Part shown: positions 12,010 through 23,013 of the stretch, piece after piece
Layout: every line of letters starts with the position of its first letter
Position numbering within the stretch: the first letter of the stretch is position 1
Assembly (NCBI GenBank): GCA_021018995.1
Contig: CM037597.1
Coordinates: 35,590,936 to 35,654,935, forward strand
DNA from: Chloranthus sessilifolius
Lineage: Eukaryota > Streptophyta > Magnoliopsida > Chloranthales > Chloranthaceae
Direction: 5' to 3'
Length of the DNA: 64,000 nucleotides
The notes under the pieces: generated by a model
Told to the model about the DNA's origin: nothing
Database searches by the model: none
The model's input: the letters and a program-made list of their open reading frames with translations, nothing else
Translations under genes and position numbers: made by a program

Positions 12010-13594
12010 TCAATGATTTGGCTTGTAGGGTAATACCTAAACGAAAAATAAATAATTCTACATATTTTACAATGGGTGCTTCGGATGTGTCGGTAGCTCG
12101 ACGATCCATGAGATTTTTATATTTTATTTTGGGGAGCCGATGTATCTCCCAAGAATACTTGTCCTTTACGATTGCTGAGTGGCTGTGTGGGCAATTGGCC
12201 ACTCTCACTTTTCTCCACTTGGGAAGCTAGCTGACCTATTTGGCTCAACAGCATCGTAGTGGACTGAGTGTGTGAATTGAGCACTTAAGAGAATTGAGCA
12301 AGCTGATGTAGATCTTTTGAATGCTTATGCAACTGTTGCTGCAAATCCTGAAGGATTTGAACAACTATGGCATCAGGTGCATTGCTCTGTGGTCCAAATT
12401 GGGGTTACGCAGCAAGAATTTGAGGTCTTTGGTGGAAAACTTGGGTCGGGGGAAATCGGGGTTGCGCAACTAATGGTGCTAGTTGTGCTCCTCCTGTGGA
12501 ACCATAGTTAAATCTAGGATGATTCTTCCATGTTGGATTATACATGTTTCCATAATCTCCCCTTTGAAAAACCATTACTTGCTCATTTTACACTAACTCC
12601 TGGTATGATGGCGCAACTAGGTTTTCATAATAAGCCAGAGTCTGGCAATTAGAATAGTTTGCCAAAGGTCTGTCCAGAGTGCTCGATTTGGCAGCTAATA
12701 GAGTTGTGATCTTTTATTTAAGAGACAAAACCTTCACACTCATATCATCCTCTTTCTTTACTTTATCTTTAATGATATCGTAAAGTCCACCCCTCGCGAG
12801 CGAGGTGTAATGAGTGATATCGGGATCAGATCTAAGAAGGGCATGTTTCTGCTTTAAGTTATCGACCAGTTTCTCGAATAAGTTCTAGGACTGTTGGCCA
12901 TTTTGAGTCATAAAGGCTCCTCCGCTTACGACATCAACTGTAGATTGGTTAGTCTTAGTTAATCATGGATATAAACTCTATGCTATCGACCAGTTCGACG
13001 CATCATCATGAGGGCACTTCCTCAGTAAGTCCTTCATGCGCTGTCAGCTCTCATGAAACAATTCTCCAGGCTGTTGCCTGAAATCTTGAATTGCTTGCTG
13101 AATCTGGTTAGTTCTACCAATTGGGAAGTATTCATTTAAGAATTTGGATTGCAGTTCTTCCCAAGCGGTTATACTCTTGGCAAGCAGTGAAGTTAGCCAT
13201 GCTTTCGCTCTATCCTTGAGAGAGAAAGGGAACAACCTTAACTTAACTGATTCCTCAGTAGATGCTGACAATTGTAACATTTACAGAGTTCTATAAAATC
13301 CCTTAAATGTTGATAGGGATCCTCTTTATCAAGCCCATGAAAAGTAGGTGCAGGTTGAAGTGTATTGAGCTTGATTTCAAAATTTTGTCCGACTCCAACC
13401 TTTGGTAAAACTATACAGGAGGGTGCAGTCAGACCAACAGGGCTGAAATGTGCTTGGATTAAAAGATCGTCAGCCATCGTTAAGGATTCTCTTATGGGAA
13501 TTCGGTTCGCTGTTAAATTACACAGGAGAGTCCTTTCAACTTCTGGATCACACTCGAAAAATCTAGACTTCGAGATCGAGTGTGATGCATACAA
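12010..13594 (-). pseudogene. gag: Element A gag
   Basis: Athila-like capsid/nucleocapsid precursor, minus strand, start at 13594. The retrotransposon gag core reads through PTFHGLDKEDPYQHLRDF (about 13345) into LRLFPFSLKDRAKAWL (about 13235-13190) and FLNEYFPIGRTNQIQQAI (about 13135-13080). Frameshifts lie near 13260 and 13040, with further stops beyond 12900. The distal part is Q/P-rich and fades out near 12010. No zinc knuckle or protease could be read after it, unlike element B. The protein would package element RNA in cytoplasmic particles. Confidence 0.85.
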
Positions 13595-13839
13595 AAAGAA
13601 AAACTATGTTTTTGTGTTTTTAATTTTATTTAATTTTTATTCTAGAAAGCAAGGAGAGAAACAAATATGAGCCTCTAGCTTCTCTGATCAGGGGAAGTTG
13701 AAACCTTGAGTCGTTACTCCGAATAAACCTGCAAAAGATTAAGAAGTTATCATAGAAAATTAAAAATATAAAGACATATAAAAAGATAAGGATAAATACT
13801 TATTTTCTTAAACTCATATAAACATAAAATAAAACGCTA
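13595..13839 (-). other. Element A 5' leader
   Basis: Untranslated region between PBS and gag start. A/T-rich; no feature recognised. Confidence 0.6.
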
Positions 13840-13857
13840 TCCCTGGCAACGGTGCCA
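13840..13857 (-). other. Element A primer-binding site
   Basis: Minus strand TGGCACCGTTGCCAGGGA, close to the tRNA-Asp-type PBS common in Athila-like elements, 7 bases inside the 5' LTR. Confidence 0.85.
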
Positions 13858-13864
13858 AAAAACA

Positions 13865-15251
13865 TGATTCGCTGGTTATATGTATCTAATTAAGGCTTAA
13901 CCTATTGCAAGCGCACAGTGGAAATTGTAGAGCATGTATAGGATCGTTCCCAAGACGATATGTTTTATATTGCATATATATATTAATTTTCGGAAAGCTT
14001 ATACTTATCTTTTAAGATCCTAAACTACTTGAGAAATATGAATAAAGAATGGTTTCTTAAACTAAATTGCAAAAAATAAACCCTAAATCCTCCATCAGAT
14101 TGTGGTCATTAATCACAATCTTTAACTATCGGATGTTTACAAATTTAAAATACCGTTATACTATATTGTAGTTTTCTAGCATTGGTCGTTAATAAAAAAC
14201 TAGCATCATTCAATATAGATTTATACTAATCTTTAATCTACCAGAAATTTGGGCATCAATCAAATTCCAAAAAATTAAAGATGGAAAATAAAATCCATTA
14301 CACTAATCTGCAAACTTCAACCTGAGTCGTCAATTCAAATTAAAATCTGAAGATGTTTACAAAGCAATAAATTGCAATAAAATAAATTTAAATTAGAAAG
14401 CAATAAAAATATATCTTTCACCCCTCAGCTGCAGTCGTCAATTGCTTCTCAAAAACTACAGATATCTACTCTAATCTTCCAGCTTTCAATCCCAGTCATC
14501 AATTGTGATCGAGGAACCTTGGATATCTAAACTAAACTACTCTAATGATCAGAAGAAAACACAACCTCAATTGTCAATTGATGTTGAGAATTTCTTCGAT
14601 GGCTAATTCCTATACCAAGCCCTCTTATTTATAGATCATAAGGGGTCGGAAAACCCCTAATTCTAATAAAAGAAACTGCTAAAACAAAAACGGTCATTAT
14701 ATAACTCTACTTCTAATTTTATATTTCCTTGCTTTAATGGTTGATGTATTTATGGATTTTCTCATTTATTTCAGCAGCAGAGTCCTTCTAAGAGTTTATC
14801 TTCATCAATTTTCTCAAATCCATGATTCACCAGACTTCTTTAAGAGATCTTCTAATTATATGCATGGCGGTGTAAGTTCTCATGTGATCAGTAGCAACAA
14901 TAGGCTTTCCTTCTGAAAAATCATAAATCACGATTTCTTATCTTTTAACATAGCTTCCTATTGAACGATTCTTTATTTTACTTAACGATCAATCGCTTTC
15001 TGTTATACTTCACTTTAGCTTTGAATGGCTTTCTTCTGAAGAATTGTAAATTATGATTTTCTACGATGATTCGTCTTTTTCTTTCAATCATCTTTTTAGT
15101 GCTTTTTGAGTTCATTTTGACAAATATTAACATTTTGGGTTCTCTTTTGCTGTTTTCCTTAATATCTGCATATCATAACTTATTAGTTACAAACTAAGTC
15201 CTAGCATCACTAAGTTAAGGGTGGTAAAATGGTATATTTTGTGACTGATTT
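13865..15251 (-). repeat. Element A 5' LTR
   Basis: Partner of 5131-6585. TATA box (TATAAATAAG, minus) at 14624-14633. Motif copies at 14915-14936 and 15041-15060. About 70 bp shorter than the other copy, mainly from a small deletion near 15063. Confidence 0.93.
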
Positions 15252-17358
15252 GGCACTCTCCAACTCAATTGTCTGAGTCCTCGCTCGACTAGCAAGTCCA
15301 CAGTCACCTCCTGAAGATGATGATCAGCAAGATCGGATGGAATCTCCTGGATCTCCTGACGAGCTAGGGCGCGCTTTGTCTCCAAACGCGACTGCTCCAA
15401 CTCGTACACCTACATACAAGCACGAAACTAAGATAAAAAAAGCGCATATATGACGAAGTGAAGATCAAGAGTAATGAAGATATACCAGCTCAGCACGCTC
15501 CTGAAGAAGGCGCTTGACCATCACAGCAGTCATCGGATTAGTAGGTGGCGCTGGAGGATCCTCGGACATAGACGGCTACACCAGAAATAAACAAGCACAT
15601 CAGATGATACTACGACTAAAAAATCAAAAATAAAATGTAACTATGCCAACTTAACATACCTGAGTAGGAACATGAGTAGACTCCAGAGGAGGATCTTCGG
15701 GAGCAGAGTCAGGAACCGCATGCACAATCAAAACAAACGAACACAAAACATGTTAAATAAAACCAGCTAATGAAACAAAATAAACCAACAAACTAAAACA
15801 CATTATACCTAACTCTCCAAGTGCAAGGAGGCAGCTGTAGCCTTCCTCATCTGGAGATCCTCAGCAACCTGACGCTAAAAATATATGACATAACATTAGT
15901 AAACCACTAAGCAAAACAAAGCATAACTAATAAAACAACAGAAACTCACCCAGTGCTCTAGCACAGCCTGAAGCTAGGCTATCAACGAATCCTCCCGACT
16001 AGACGAGGCAACCGAAGACGAATCAGATGTTGGAGCAGACGCACCAGCAGCAGATAACTCTTCCCTCTGCAAGTATGACACATAATCAACACGTCAGAGA
16101 AAAAACATAGAACCATAACACTAGGATCAAACCCAAAACACTTACTAGTCGATCAATCTTTAAACATAGGTTGGCCTCTACCTCCCGGCCAGCCTGCTGC
16201 TGACCTCAAAGCAGCTCAATCATACCCTCCTAACTAGAGACCTCACCCTCCCTCTCGGTCTAACAAACGAAAGGGGAACGAAATAGAACAATCATGTTAG
16301 ATTGACTAAAAAATGAAATGAATAAGTCTAAAACAAACAGACCAACTCACCGGAGATCGCCGAGTCTCAGCCAACTGGGCCCTCAACTCATCCTCCTCTA
16401 CCCTAGATTGGAAGACAGAGTCTATCAAGGAGCGCAACATCTCCTCATCGGGCCTAAGAGTACAGCCCATCTGGGCATTCATCACTCAGTGGAAGCCAGA
16501 ACCAAGAGGGCCCTGCTCCAAAGTGGCCAGGCTCTCCCTCAACGCCGAGGCAGACTCAGGACTACCGACCGTGAAATAGCCACTCCCATGAAAAGGGTGT
16601 GTGAAGAGCCGACCACTGCCAAGCTCTTGGAACCACCTCGTAAACTCCTGGGCGTCCACCTCATAGCATGCCCTCATCACCCTAGTCCCCCAGGCTTTAA
16701 AATCATTAATCTGAGCCCTCATCCTCGACGCAAAATCTTGACCAGCGGGACCAGTAATCTTCTTCACCACTCGGTGGTGAATCTCCGATGGGACTCCCTG
16801 AGGGAGCCTCAGCTACCTGGCTGCCCGAGATTGGTGGATGCACTCCACCCTCTTGAAGCAATGGGCCCAGATGTCCACATCGAAGAAGGGTCAGCTAGAC
16901 TGAATCACTGGCTGCTCGGCATCCTCCCTGACCGTAAAGGGCCTCCGGATGACTTGTAATCGAAAATAAATAAAACAACCCGTCAATGATAGCCTAAAAC
17001 CTAAAACCTAAACACTTTAACAATATAAACAACACGTACCTGCCTCGCGTGCATGTCCTCAAAGAGACCTCGCACAGTTTGTAAATTCGAAGACTGATGG
17101 CGGCGCCTCAATGCCCTCCGCCATACATGCATCAGCGGGAATATGAAAGTGATCTCTGCTGGGACCTGCATGCATAAGAAGGCGAAGTGATCATAGGCCT
17201 AAAACTAAACACACACACGTCAAAATAATTACTACGATAAAAGACTAGACGACTAAAACACTATAACGAATAACAATTGACCAAAACTCACCTGAAGGAA
17301 GGGAAGGAACCCTCCGATCATCTTACACCCCTCCTTCTACTATACAACTGCTCATAAA
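15252..17358 (-). pseudogene. PMD gene, middle exons with introns
   Basis: Split gene of cellular type on the minus strand. Exons judged from GT..AG junctions and coding frame: 17358-17292, 17165-17040, 16952-16351, 16259-16146, 16076-15950, 15874-15809, about 15715-15660, 15575-15486 and 15409-15252, separated by introns of roughly 70-126 bp. The first two continue the plant mobile domain (EQLYSRRRG, then TFIFPLMHVWRRALRRRHQ). The large exon holds FDVDIWAHCFKR and PAGQDFASRMRAQINDFKAW, as in the C-terminal half of PMD proteins. Later exons are acidic, S/A-rich or coiled-coil-like. In-frame stops (near 16895 and 16805) and one lost acceptor (near 15716) show decay. PMD proteins occur as nuclear silencing factors (MAIN/MAIL) and inside transposons, including extra ORFs of Tat elements. 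Its antisense position after Tat1 pol fits the latter. Confidence 0.7.
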
Positions 17359-19755
17359 TGTGACAACCCAAATTTTGGCACCCCGAAACCTGTGCCATCA
17401 GCATAACCCTCGAAGCCATGCCCCATATATTTGCTCGGAACATTTGGTATATCCACACAACTAGAAAGCAAAAGCATACACATGAGAACAAATTCTGAAT
17501 TTAATCTCCAATTCTATACAATAAAGCTAAAACCTGTAGCCCAAAAGAAAGTTCTAATCTCATGCCACTGCATGAGCAAAAGAACCAACCCGAACCATCG
17601 GTGACAAAACAAGAGTCACCCAGATGGTTTGCCAAAAGAATGCCTTACAAAAATTACATTTGTCTCAAAATAAGGCTGGACATAGCAAGCCGTACAACCA
17701 CTCTCACAAAACAATCAAAGTACACAGAGGGTCTTCTAAAAGAACTCCTCAGGAGGGGGCTCCGACTCTTCCCCGGGCATGTAATCAAAGTCCTTCGGGT
17801 CTACTTCTCCCGAAGTAGCAGCAGCAGCTAACACTGGACCTATGACGTATAGTCAAAAGAGTGAGATACATCATAGCTCAATAGGGAATTAACTGAATGA
17901 ACATATAAGTCTATCTTACTCACATATATTCCATGACATAGCAAAACATGATTTATCAATAAAAGATAGCTGGAAAACAGTTTATGTTAATGAAAGCATG
18001 AATTGAATGCACATCTGTTACACTACACATTTTTGCTTGTTTACTGAAAGCATGAAATAAATGATTGGTCTCAAAAAAACTTAAATCAAATAACTTAAAT
18101 AATCCCCGAGCAATATAGCATCGAGCCCCGATTGAATAACCACCTTCGTCGTCCTATCAGACTATTTTTCTTCATGTAATACGACCCAAGTCCCTTTCTC
18201 ATAGGCGACGGGGCACAAAAACTCACGTACATCCCTCGGATGTTATACTGGCATACGGATATCCTGCCGTACCGGTCATGGATATCTTGCCAAGTCAGTC
18301 GCGGGTATACCGCCGCGTCGGTGGGGTATTCTACGAACCTTAAATCAATTGTGCAAAAGTACTTATAGTTTTCACCGTGTAATCGTGCTAAATATAGTAT
18401 TTAAGGTTTGTTTAAATTTCACTCAAATAACTTCACATCACTCGGATGGTCACATTTCCCATACACCCCTAGGATGTAACCTGCTCATATGCATCACCCA
18501 AATGCCCGCATCACATTCACACCTCTCGGGATGTCACATACTCATAAGCATACTTGTTTCCTTACTTAGTGTTCCCACACACACACACACTTCAATTCCA
18601 CATGAAAAACTACTTGTCAAAAAAACACAAGTACATCTCTATGCTCTCAACACATGCCTACACATTTTCATATCACTACATACATGCTATCATAATCAAA
18701 GTACATGTTCAAAGTATTCCCTACCTCCCATGCTTCAACCCAAAACATCAAGGTCCAAGGTAGCTCCCCATGCTCATATCTGAGTGTTCATACCTAAAGT
18801 ACACAATGTCATTCACAAAGCATATAAAATGATGCAAAAAGGAAAGGTACAAGGCCCTCCCAAAGCTCCATGGTCCAAAACATAACCCACAAGAAACTGT
18901 CAAAATCGATTAATCAATCCCAATGTCGATTAATCGAAATTTCAAAATCGATTAATCGATTTGGAATCGATTAATCGGTTTTTCCAAACTCCTCATTTTC
19001 CAGTCACTGGAAGTACCCAGTCGATTAATCGATTCCAAATTGATTAATCAAAAATTAAAAATCGATTAATCGAATTAAATTTGATTAATTAGTTTTGTGC
19101 TACAGTTTCCAGATTTGCCTTCTGATCAAAATCGATTAATCGATTTTGACAGAAAAATAGCCCTCTTTGGTTGTACATCTTACTTTCACCCATTTTTCTC
19201 AATCTTTCTTCTCTTCCCTCTTTTAATCTAACATTTATACATTAAATTAAAGCTCAAACTTTACACACATCATAAATTACTAAAGCCTTACCTTGAATTG
19301 GATCGTATGCATGATTCAATGGCTTAGATCGAAAGCTAGGGTTATTAGCTTTGATTTCACGAATTCACACACACTGCCTTCGAGATTAACATCCCACGTA
19401 TGGCTTCAATCCGAAATTTCACACAAAATCCTTAGCATTTACTCCCTCCTTCGTCCTCACTCTCTCTCTCTCTCTTCATAAATCCCTAACCACCAACCAA
19501 AAATCAAAGAGAAATAACTTCTCTTAGCCCTTAGACTATTTAACCCAATTCATTCCTTGGTGTAAAACACTTACACCCATAATAGGTGTATATAACCTTA
19601 TCAAAATATCTAACACCACACACTCACGTGTACTCTCACCTTGAGCCTAATCCAACCTAAGTCATCAAGTTGACTTTCACTTGATCGCACAAGTGACCAA
19701 ATGGGCATGCATCCCGAGGACACTATTCTAAGCCCAAGATTTCAGGGATGTTACA
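17359..19755 (-). repeat. Chromovirus 3' LTR
   Basis: 2.4-kb LTR, minus strand TGTAACATCCC ... TTGTCACA, near-identical along most of its length to 59665-62047. A TATA-like ATTTTATATG lies at 18821-18830. An AT/CG-rich motif array lies upstream of it (18904-19146). Confidence 0.93.
18904..19146 (-). promoter_or_regulatory. TCGATTAATCGA motif array in chromovirus 3' LTR
   Basis: At least nine copies or near-copies of the palindrome TCGATTAATCGA (starts near 18906, 18926, 18949, 18967, 19021, 19040, 19062, 19081 and 19132). The array lies in U3, about 75 bp upstream of a TATA-like box. The paired array in the 5' LTR is at 61208-61432. A third array precedes the extra ORF (21901-22127). Confidence 0.8.
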
Positions 19756-19770
19756 TTCTCCCCACCTTGG
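19756..19770 (-). other. Chromovirus polypurine tract
   Basis: Minus strand CCAAGGTGGGGAGAA immediately before the 3' LTR start TGTAACATC. Confidence 0.85.
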
Positions 19771-19839
19771 AAATTTTCATCTTCGAAAATGCACCCAAGG
19801 GCTTCCCCTCCATGGAAGACCCACACACATTAATAACCC

Positions 19840-20073
19840 ATCCTGCATAAAACTCAAACCACTTGCATATTTCTACACAATCACTACACATCTTCCACAA
19901 AAACACAATTCATGTGCATATTTCCAAGCAATCGCAACACGTCCTGCATAAAAATGCAAACCATTTGCATATTTCTAATCAATCACAACAGATCCTGCAT
20001 AAAAACTCAAGCTATTTGTACAGTTCTAAGTAATCACAACCCATCCTGCATAAAATGAAACTCAAACCATTTT
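19840..20073. repeat. 51-bp tandem repeat in chromovirus 3' UTR
   Basis: Four units of 50-51 bp (starts 19840, 19890, 19941, 19992) and a partial fifth (20043). Each begins like ATCCTGCATAAAA and contains TTTGCATATTTCTAA and CAATCACAAC. Noncoding; lies between the extra ORF and the polypurine tract. Confidence 0.85.
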
Positions 20074-20430
20074 AGTTGTAGATAACATGATAAAGCAACG
20101 TCAATTGCTATCCCATTTGATCAAAAGAAATAAATGGCAACCATGTCATATAGTTCAGTACATCAGATTTCCAATTATTGTTTTAACACCACATTTACAT
20201 TCCCCAAAATGAAACACATTCACAGTTCCATAACTGTTTTACATGTGCCCAAAATGTCTCCAAAATGCACAAAATGACTAAAAACAAAATAAATGTAATA
20301 AGCAAAATCAGGCAGTCCTATCCCCTAGCTGATCCTCCGCGTCATGCCCCTATGTACCCGAACCAGATGCGTCAAGAGTTCACATCCGCTCCGCTGCTAT
20401 GCGCTGGTGGTGATCATTGGGATACCTATA

Positions 20431-21610
20431 TTACATAGTCTGATGTAGCAGAAAATCAACCTGGTGGTTCATCTGTTGGTTGTTTACCTCCATCATGGCC
20501 AGAACATCGTCGATGGTAGCTGTGGTCCGAGGTGCACGCCGACAGTGAGGTGGCACAAGAGTAGTAGGAACAGACTGCATAGGAGCAGGAGTTGTTACAA
20601 GAGGTTGCTCTGCAGGCTGTATAGGGGCAAGAGGTTGCTCTGCTGCTGGGTGGTCCTGATGTGGTGGAACATCAAAAATAGGGGCAGGTGTTAGTCCCTC
20701 TGGTGGTACTACTTCAAAAGATTATAGGTTCGCTTCCAGGAAGCGATGGAGTAAAGTTTGGCATGTTCAGTAGCCCTTGGCTCAATAACGTACTCTACTG
20801 TAGTGGAGTAGCACTCTATCATGCTAGAAATGAGACGAGCATATGGCATACGCTCCTTAGGTCTTAACGGTCCTTTCATCATCTTACCCTGGATGTAAAT
20901 CATGCCCTCTAACACCAGCTTAGTAGTGTCGAACCAACGGCCTCTATATGCCACGTACAACGCTTGTTGCACCCCCTCCACCCTCTCAGTGTCATGGCAC
21001 ATGGGGTACAGGTTGCACTTAATGATGGTGTCGAGCATCCACAAATGAGGAGGTAAGTCAACCCTCTAAATGGACTTTCCGGACCCTTTAATTCCCCTAG
21101 TCATCTCGCCTTTAATTTCTTCAAAATCTATGGGCTGAGCAAATGGGGGTAAAAGGTTGGTTTCAGGTTCGTACACCAATAACACTCCAAGGATCCATGA
21201 ATGTGGCGTAGGGTAAAAAGATATTTATGACCATCAATTTCGGTCACAACGGTGTCGGTCTCCTTCCCCTTTTTCAGATTTTGGTAAAATAATCTAACCA
21301 ACCTAGGGTAATAATAGTCATGTAAAGGCTTCAAGAGGTTACCGAGGCCCGCATCAATGAGGTATTTTCGGGCCCATTTTGTCTTGCCCGGAACCTCCGG
21401 ATCGTCAAAAAGAGCTTCATCTGTGGTGTATTCATCTTCAAAATCCTTCGCAGCCCATCATTCATTTGGTTGTGCTAAATGGCCTGGTTGAGGTGGTGGT
21501 GACGATTGGCGTGACAACGCCTCCGTCAAATACGATGACGAAGATGAAAGTGAAGGTGATGGCGGTACTTGCGCTGTGCTCGCACGCCATACGGGAAATT
21601 TAGAAGCCAT
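20431..21610 (-). pseudogene. Chromovirus extra ORF ('putative plant transposon protein' type)
   Basis: ORF of about 390 codons in the sense direction of the chromovirus, between chromodomain and 3' LTR. Start ATG at 21610 (MASKFPVW), then a S/P-rich N-terminus. The conserved domain runs about 21400-20720, with YYPRLVRLFYQNL (near 21310) and MPYARLISSMIE (near 20850-20815), colinear with the extra ORFs of A, B and C. A P-rich linker (20700-20530) and a short end (TIDDVLAMMEVNNQQMNHQV) lead to TAA at 20431. It is much shorter than its homologues because the long C-terminal coiled-coil part is missing. An early stop (21458) and frameshifts near 21190, 21060 and 20709 make it inactive. A GT..AG pair could form a leader intron (about 21724 to 21617). 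Function unknown. Confidence 0.78.
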
Positions 21611-21885
21611 GAGCTTCAAAGTTTTTCGGGTTTTAGGCAGCATTCTAGGGTTTTATACTATAAATTTAAACCTAGGGCTTTAAAATACTCAAAATGCAAT
21701 GAAAATTGCTAGATTTAGGGCTTACCGTGCACAATCGATCCGAATGTATAGGGTTTTGGTTCGATCTTGATCCCCAAAGCCTTCAAACACTCACTATTGT
21801 CACCAGCCAAGGGGAGAAGAAAGGCGCCCAAAATATAAAAAAATAGATGCAAATTTGAATGGGGGTAATTTCGCCAAAACTGCTA

Positions 21886-22127
21886 CTTATAAGGGAAAAA
21901 TCGATTAATCGATTAATCGGTTTTTACTATTCAAACCCAGCTGCCCGAAATCGATTAATCGGTTTCAAAAATTGATTAGTCAATTTTCAAAATCGATTAA
22001 TCAAATTTAATTCGATTAATCGAATTTGACTTCTAAAATTTTTTCCAGGTCCCTCAGCTCACTGATGTGAGCCAGTCGTTCAATCAAAAAAATTTCGTTT
22101 AATCAAAAATAAAAATTGATTAATCAG
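21886..22127 (-). promoter_or_regulatory. Putative internal promoter of the chromovirus extra ORF
   Basis: A cluster of TCGATTAATCGA copies (21901, 21909, 21951, 21992, 22012) plus degenerate ones (21972, 22115) matches the LTR array, including a shared flanking GGTTTTT and TTTTGACAGAAA. Directly downstream in sense direction is TTATAAGTAG (21886-21893), and the extra ORF starts about 275 bp further. Nothing in pol or gag contains this motif. Confidence 0.65.
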
Positions 22128-22467
22128 TTTTGACAGAAATTCTAAACTTTTTTTTTTTTTTTTTTTCTTCATTATTTTCCTCCTTTTTGTCAAGTTCCCT
22201 ATGGCTTTTAAGCTAGTCACTTACTGACTTTCCTTTTTGATTGACACAGCCTATTGTTACACCTATAAATCTATAATCAAGACTTGGCATCCATTAATTT
22301 CATGATATATACACATTTGGGGTAAACATGCTAGATTTCACAAAAGACCAATTTAGAAGCAAAGATTTTCTTTTCATTTCCTTAATGATGTTGGCATATA
22401 CCTGCGGCCTTTCGCTTACATACACATGTTAATTTTACAAAATAAATGCAATACTACAAGCATGTTC
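22128..22467 (-). other. Spacer between chromovirus pol and internal motif array
   Basis: No gene. Contains an oligo-T run of 19 on the + strand (22148-22166), i.e. oligo-A in element sense, next to the motif array. Confidence 0.6.
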
Positions 22468-23013
22468 TCAGCTCTCTTCCAATAAGTTCGGATATTGTTC
22501 CCTCACATCTACCTCAAGTAGCTTCTTCGACCAGATGATTCCCCCACTTGACAAGCACTAAAGGGATAACCTTCGTGTGTAAAACTTGTTCCTTTTTATC
22601 CAAAATTTGGGTCGCCTCTTCTATCATGGTCATGTCTTCATGTATCTCGATCGACTGATCTCCTAAGATATGTGTAGGGTCATTTATATACTTTCGGAGC
22701 ATGGATACATGAAACAAGTTATATACTTGATCAAACAACAGAGGTAATCCAATGCGATAAGCGACCTCACCAACTCGACCCAAAACCTCAAAAGGCCCAA
22801 GGTAAAGGGGACTTAGCTTTTTCCTCTTCCCAAATCTCATAACGCCTTTCATGGCCGATACCTTTATGAACACATGATCGCCAACGAGAAAGTCCACGCT
22901 CGTTCTTCTGATATCAGCGCAACTCTTCTGCCTACTCTTAGCCGATTTAAGTCTCTCTTATCATACGAACAATGATGGCATTATCTTCAAGTAACTTCGG
23001 CCCCAATACAAAT
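22468..23013 (-). pseudogene. pol: Chromovirus integrase C-terminus and chromodomain
   Basis: Minus-strand pol tail. The GPY/F-like region reads KLSPLYLGPFEVLGRVG (near 22830-22780) and NLFHVSMLRKY. The chromodomain-like end has PLVLVKWGNHLVEEAT (22560-22515). A one-base loss at the next Trp codon gives a premature stop; the restored frame would end at 22468. The chromodomain would direct integration to heterochromatin. The upstream integrase core lies beyond Tat2, and the reading continues at 34132. Confidence 0.88.

Larger units (their letters stand above)
5131..15251 (-). mobile_element. Element A, non-autonomous Athila-like LTR retrotransposon
   Basis: Complete element of about 10.1 kb on the minus strand. 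Order in sense direction: 5' LTR (15251-13865), Asp-type PBS, gag, internal promoter-like region, extra ORF, noncoding 3' region, polypurine tract, 3' LTR (6585-5131). No reverse transcriptase or integrase is present between gag and the extra ORF, so it would depend on enzymes from another element. Flanks AGCAC (5126-5130) and GGCAC (15252-15256) are an imperfect 5-bp target duplication. It sits inside the PMD gene. Confidence 0.9.

Noticed and set aside
16318..16959. 213-codon open frame on the + strand
   Set aside because: Exactly antisense to the large PMD exon (16952-16351), which has splice sites and domain similarity; the frame is a shadow.
18349..18783. Open frame of 144 codons repeated at 60651-61127
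   Set aside because: Lies in both LTR copies of the chromovirus on the opposite strand. It is preserved only because the LTRs are near-identical; no domain.
22148..22166. Oligo-A (element sense) as a retroposon tail marking capture of the extra ORF
   Set aside because: It lies upstream of the module, not at its 3' end, and no flanking duplication is visible.
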